From an uncultured Clostridia bacterium (lineage in GTDB: Bacteria; Bacillota_A; Clostridia; Oscillospirales; Ruminococcaceae): a DNA stretch of 5,612 nt. Positions 4,331 through 5,612 of the stretch are shown piece by piece. The position numbers and the translations under genes are program-made. A model generated the notes under the pieces. The model saw only the letters and a program-made list of their open reading frames with translations, searched no databases and was not told the origin of the DNA. The DNA is taken from positions 1 to 5,612 of the forward strand of contig CAMVPV010000110.1 in NCBI GenBank assembly GCA_947169455.1, in the 5' to 3' direction. Positions within the stretch are counted from its first letter, which is position 1, and each line of letters begins with the position of its first letter.

Positions 4331-5612
4331 ATGGCTATAATAGGGATAGACCTCGGAACTACTAACAGTCTGGCGGTCTGCTACCGCAACGGACAAGCGG
4401 AGATAATAAAGACTTCCTCGGGCGAGACCTGTATCCCCTCGGTCGTGAGCCTTGACGACAACGGAGAGGTCCTCGTTGGAACAATGGCAAAGGACCGCCT
4501 TATCTCCCGCCCGGAGATGAGCGCAGCCGAATTCAAGCGCGTTATCGGTATGAGACAGGAGATAATGCTCGGTGACAGGCTGTTTTCCCCCGAAGAGCTC
4601 TCCTCGCTCGTGCTCCGCAAGGTGAGAGAGGAAGCAGAAGCATACCTCGGCGAAAAGGTGGATGAAGCCGTTATCAGCGTGCCCGCATACTTCGACGACG
4701 ACCGCCGCAGCGCTACCAAGCTTGCCGCAAAGCTCTCCGGGCTCAACGTCGAAAGGCTCGTGAACGAGCCCTCAGCGGCAGCACTCGCATTCCAGGCGCG
4801 CCACGGATTTGAGGACGGCACGTTCATGATAGTCGATTTCGGCGGCGGAACTCTCGATGTTTCGGTGGTGGATTCGTTCGACAGCGTGATGGAGATACTC
4901 GCCGTCGCGGGCGACAACAAGCTCGGCGGCAAGGATTTCAACGAAGCGATAGCGTCCTACTTCTGCTCGGTGAACAAGATAGACCCCGCATCGCTCTCCG
5001 CAGATGACAAGGCGATAATCTACAAGACTGCCGAGCGCTGCAAGATAAACCTCACTATCGCGCCGCTCTCGGTGATGATAGCGAACATAGGGGATAAGCA
5101 GTACTCTCTCACACTCGACAACAACAAGCTGATAGAGATATCCTCGGCTGTATTTGAACGTGCAGCCGCTCCGATAAGGAAAGCCCTGCATGACAGCCGC
5201 CTTTCCATGAGCGATATAGATGAAGTCATACTTGTGGGCGGCTCCTGCAAAATGCCGACAGTCCGTGCGTTCATCAGGCGCATCACCGGAAAGGAGCCCT
5301 GCACCGACATCGACCCAGATACCGCTATCGCGGAGGGCGCAGGGATATTCGCGGGGATAAAGGACAGGAACGATAAGCTGAAGGATATCATCCTCACGGA
5401 TATATGCCCGTTCTCTCTCGGCACAGACGTGCTCAACACCGAATCGGGCGAAATGGTGATGGATTTCATAATCGACCGCAATTCCCCGCTGCCTACCAGC
5501 CGGGAACATACATACAGCACCGTCGCCGAGGGACAGAAGACCTCGCGTTTCCGCTTCTATCAGGGTGAGAGCATAATCCCCGAACGCAACCTGCTGCTCG
5601 GCGAACTCGAAG
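4331..5612 (+). CDS. hscC: HscC-type Hsp70 chaperone, 3' end missing
   Basis: The first 427 codons of an Hsp70 chaperone that continues past the right edge. The nucleotide-binding domain is essentially complete: phosphate-1 GIDLGTTNS at 5-13; FKRVIG at 68-73 with K69 at the catalytic lysine position; ISVPAYF at 115-121; NEPSAAALAF at 145-154; phosphate-2 DFGGGTLDVSVV at 169-180; LGGKDF at 198-203; adenosine motif VGGSCKMP at 302-309; PDTAIAEGAG at 329-338. About 100 residues lie between LGGKDF and VGGSCKMP, noticeably fewer than in DnaK. The compact domain, SPEELSSLVLR at 86-96 and especially ILTDICPFSLG at 354-364 match E. coli HscC (SSLVLR, ILTDICPYSLG, recalled from memory) rather than DnaK. 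The substrate-binding beta domain begins near 385; its C-terminal part and lid are missing, and E. coli HscC is about 556 residues. E. coli HscC works with J-domain partners such as DjlC; whether one follows here cannot be seen. Strong promoter and ribosome site support this ATG. Confidence 0.9.
   Translation, partial: MAIIGIDLGTTNSLAVCYRNGQAEIIKTSSGETCIPSVVSLDDNGEVLVGTMAKDRLISRPEMSAAEFKRVIGMRQEIMLGDRLFSPEELSSLVLRKVREEAEAYLGEKVDEAVISVPAYFDDDRRSATKLAAKLSGLNVERLVNEPSAAALAFQARHGFEDGTFMIVDFGGGTLDVSVVDSFDSVMEILAVAGDNKLGGKDFNEAIASYFCSVNKIDPASLSADDKAIIYKTAERCKINLTIAPLSVMIANIGDKQYSLTLDNNKLIEISSAVFERAAAPIRKALHDSRLSMSDIDEVILVGGSCKMPTVRAFIRRITGKEPCTDIDPDTAIAEGAGIFAGIKDRNDKLKDIILTDICPFSLGTDVLNTESGEMVMDFIIDRNSPLPTSREHTYSTVAEGQKTSRFRFYQGESIIPERNLLLGELE

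Noticed and set aside
4772..5509. Leftward open frame of 245 codons opposite the Hsp70 gene
   Set aside because: The opposite strand encodes unmistakable Hsp70 motifs across the whole span; this product is unlike any known protein. The leftward frames at 4381-4941 and 5020-5520 are rejected for the same reason.
1..5612. CRISPR array, tRNA, rRNA, insertion sequence or phage remains
   Set aside because: No regularly spaced repeats, no cloverleaf, no transposase or integrase motifs and no flanking target duplications were seen on either strand.

Overview
The window looks like chromosome from a low-to-medium-GC Firmicute of the Clostridia, most likely a Ruminococcus-type member of the Oscillospiraceae. 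The clues are G-rich Shine-Dalgarno sites (AAGGAG type), near-perfect sigma-A promoters in AT-rich gaps, a LacI-like/GAF-like/GGDEF protein of a type common in gut Clostridia, and an HscC-like Hsp70. This assignment is inferred from protein and signal style only; there is no rRNA or other marker. No mobile element, CRISPR array, tRNA or rRNA is visible.

Layout. (1) A leftward operon fills 2678 to 1. A 763-residue cytoplasmic protein (sugar-binding domain of the LacI/GalR type without a DNA-binding head, a middle GAF-like region, and a C-terminal GGDEF diguanylate cyclase with an intact inhibitory site) overlaps by one base (TGATG) the start of a HisA isomerase. That HisA is of the eukaryotic (yeast HIS6) type, and the left window edge cuts it. 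(2) A 217-bp gap (2679-2895) carries two divergent sigma-A promoters. Between them lies a nested pair of inverted repeats that neither promoter would transcribe, so it looks like operator DNA. (3) A rightward PfkB-family, fructokinase-like sugar kinase (2896-3861) follows. (4) A short convergent gap (3862-3912) holds a hairpin without a T-tract. (5) A small leftward gene (3913-4179) encodes a basic, C-terminally membrane-anchored protein of unknown function. (6) A gap at 4180-4330 carries two more divergent promoters. (7) The right end (4331 to past 5612) is the N-terminal three quarters or so of an HscC-type Hsp70 chaperone.

How the parts may work together. The divergent sugar kinase and sugar-sensing diguanylate cyclase, with shared operator-like DNA between their promoters, suggest a module in which one carbohydrate signal controls both sugar phosphorylation and c-di-GMP level. 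The cyclase has no DNA-binding domain, so a separate regulator encoded elsewhere would have to read the operator. The coupling of the cyclase to a histidine-biosynthesis enzyme has no obvious functional logic. The small membrane protein and the Hsp70 form a second divergent pair whose functional link is unproven. Two of the six genes (hisA-like and hscC-like) are cut by the window edges.
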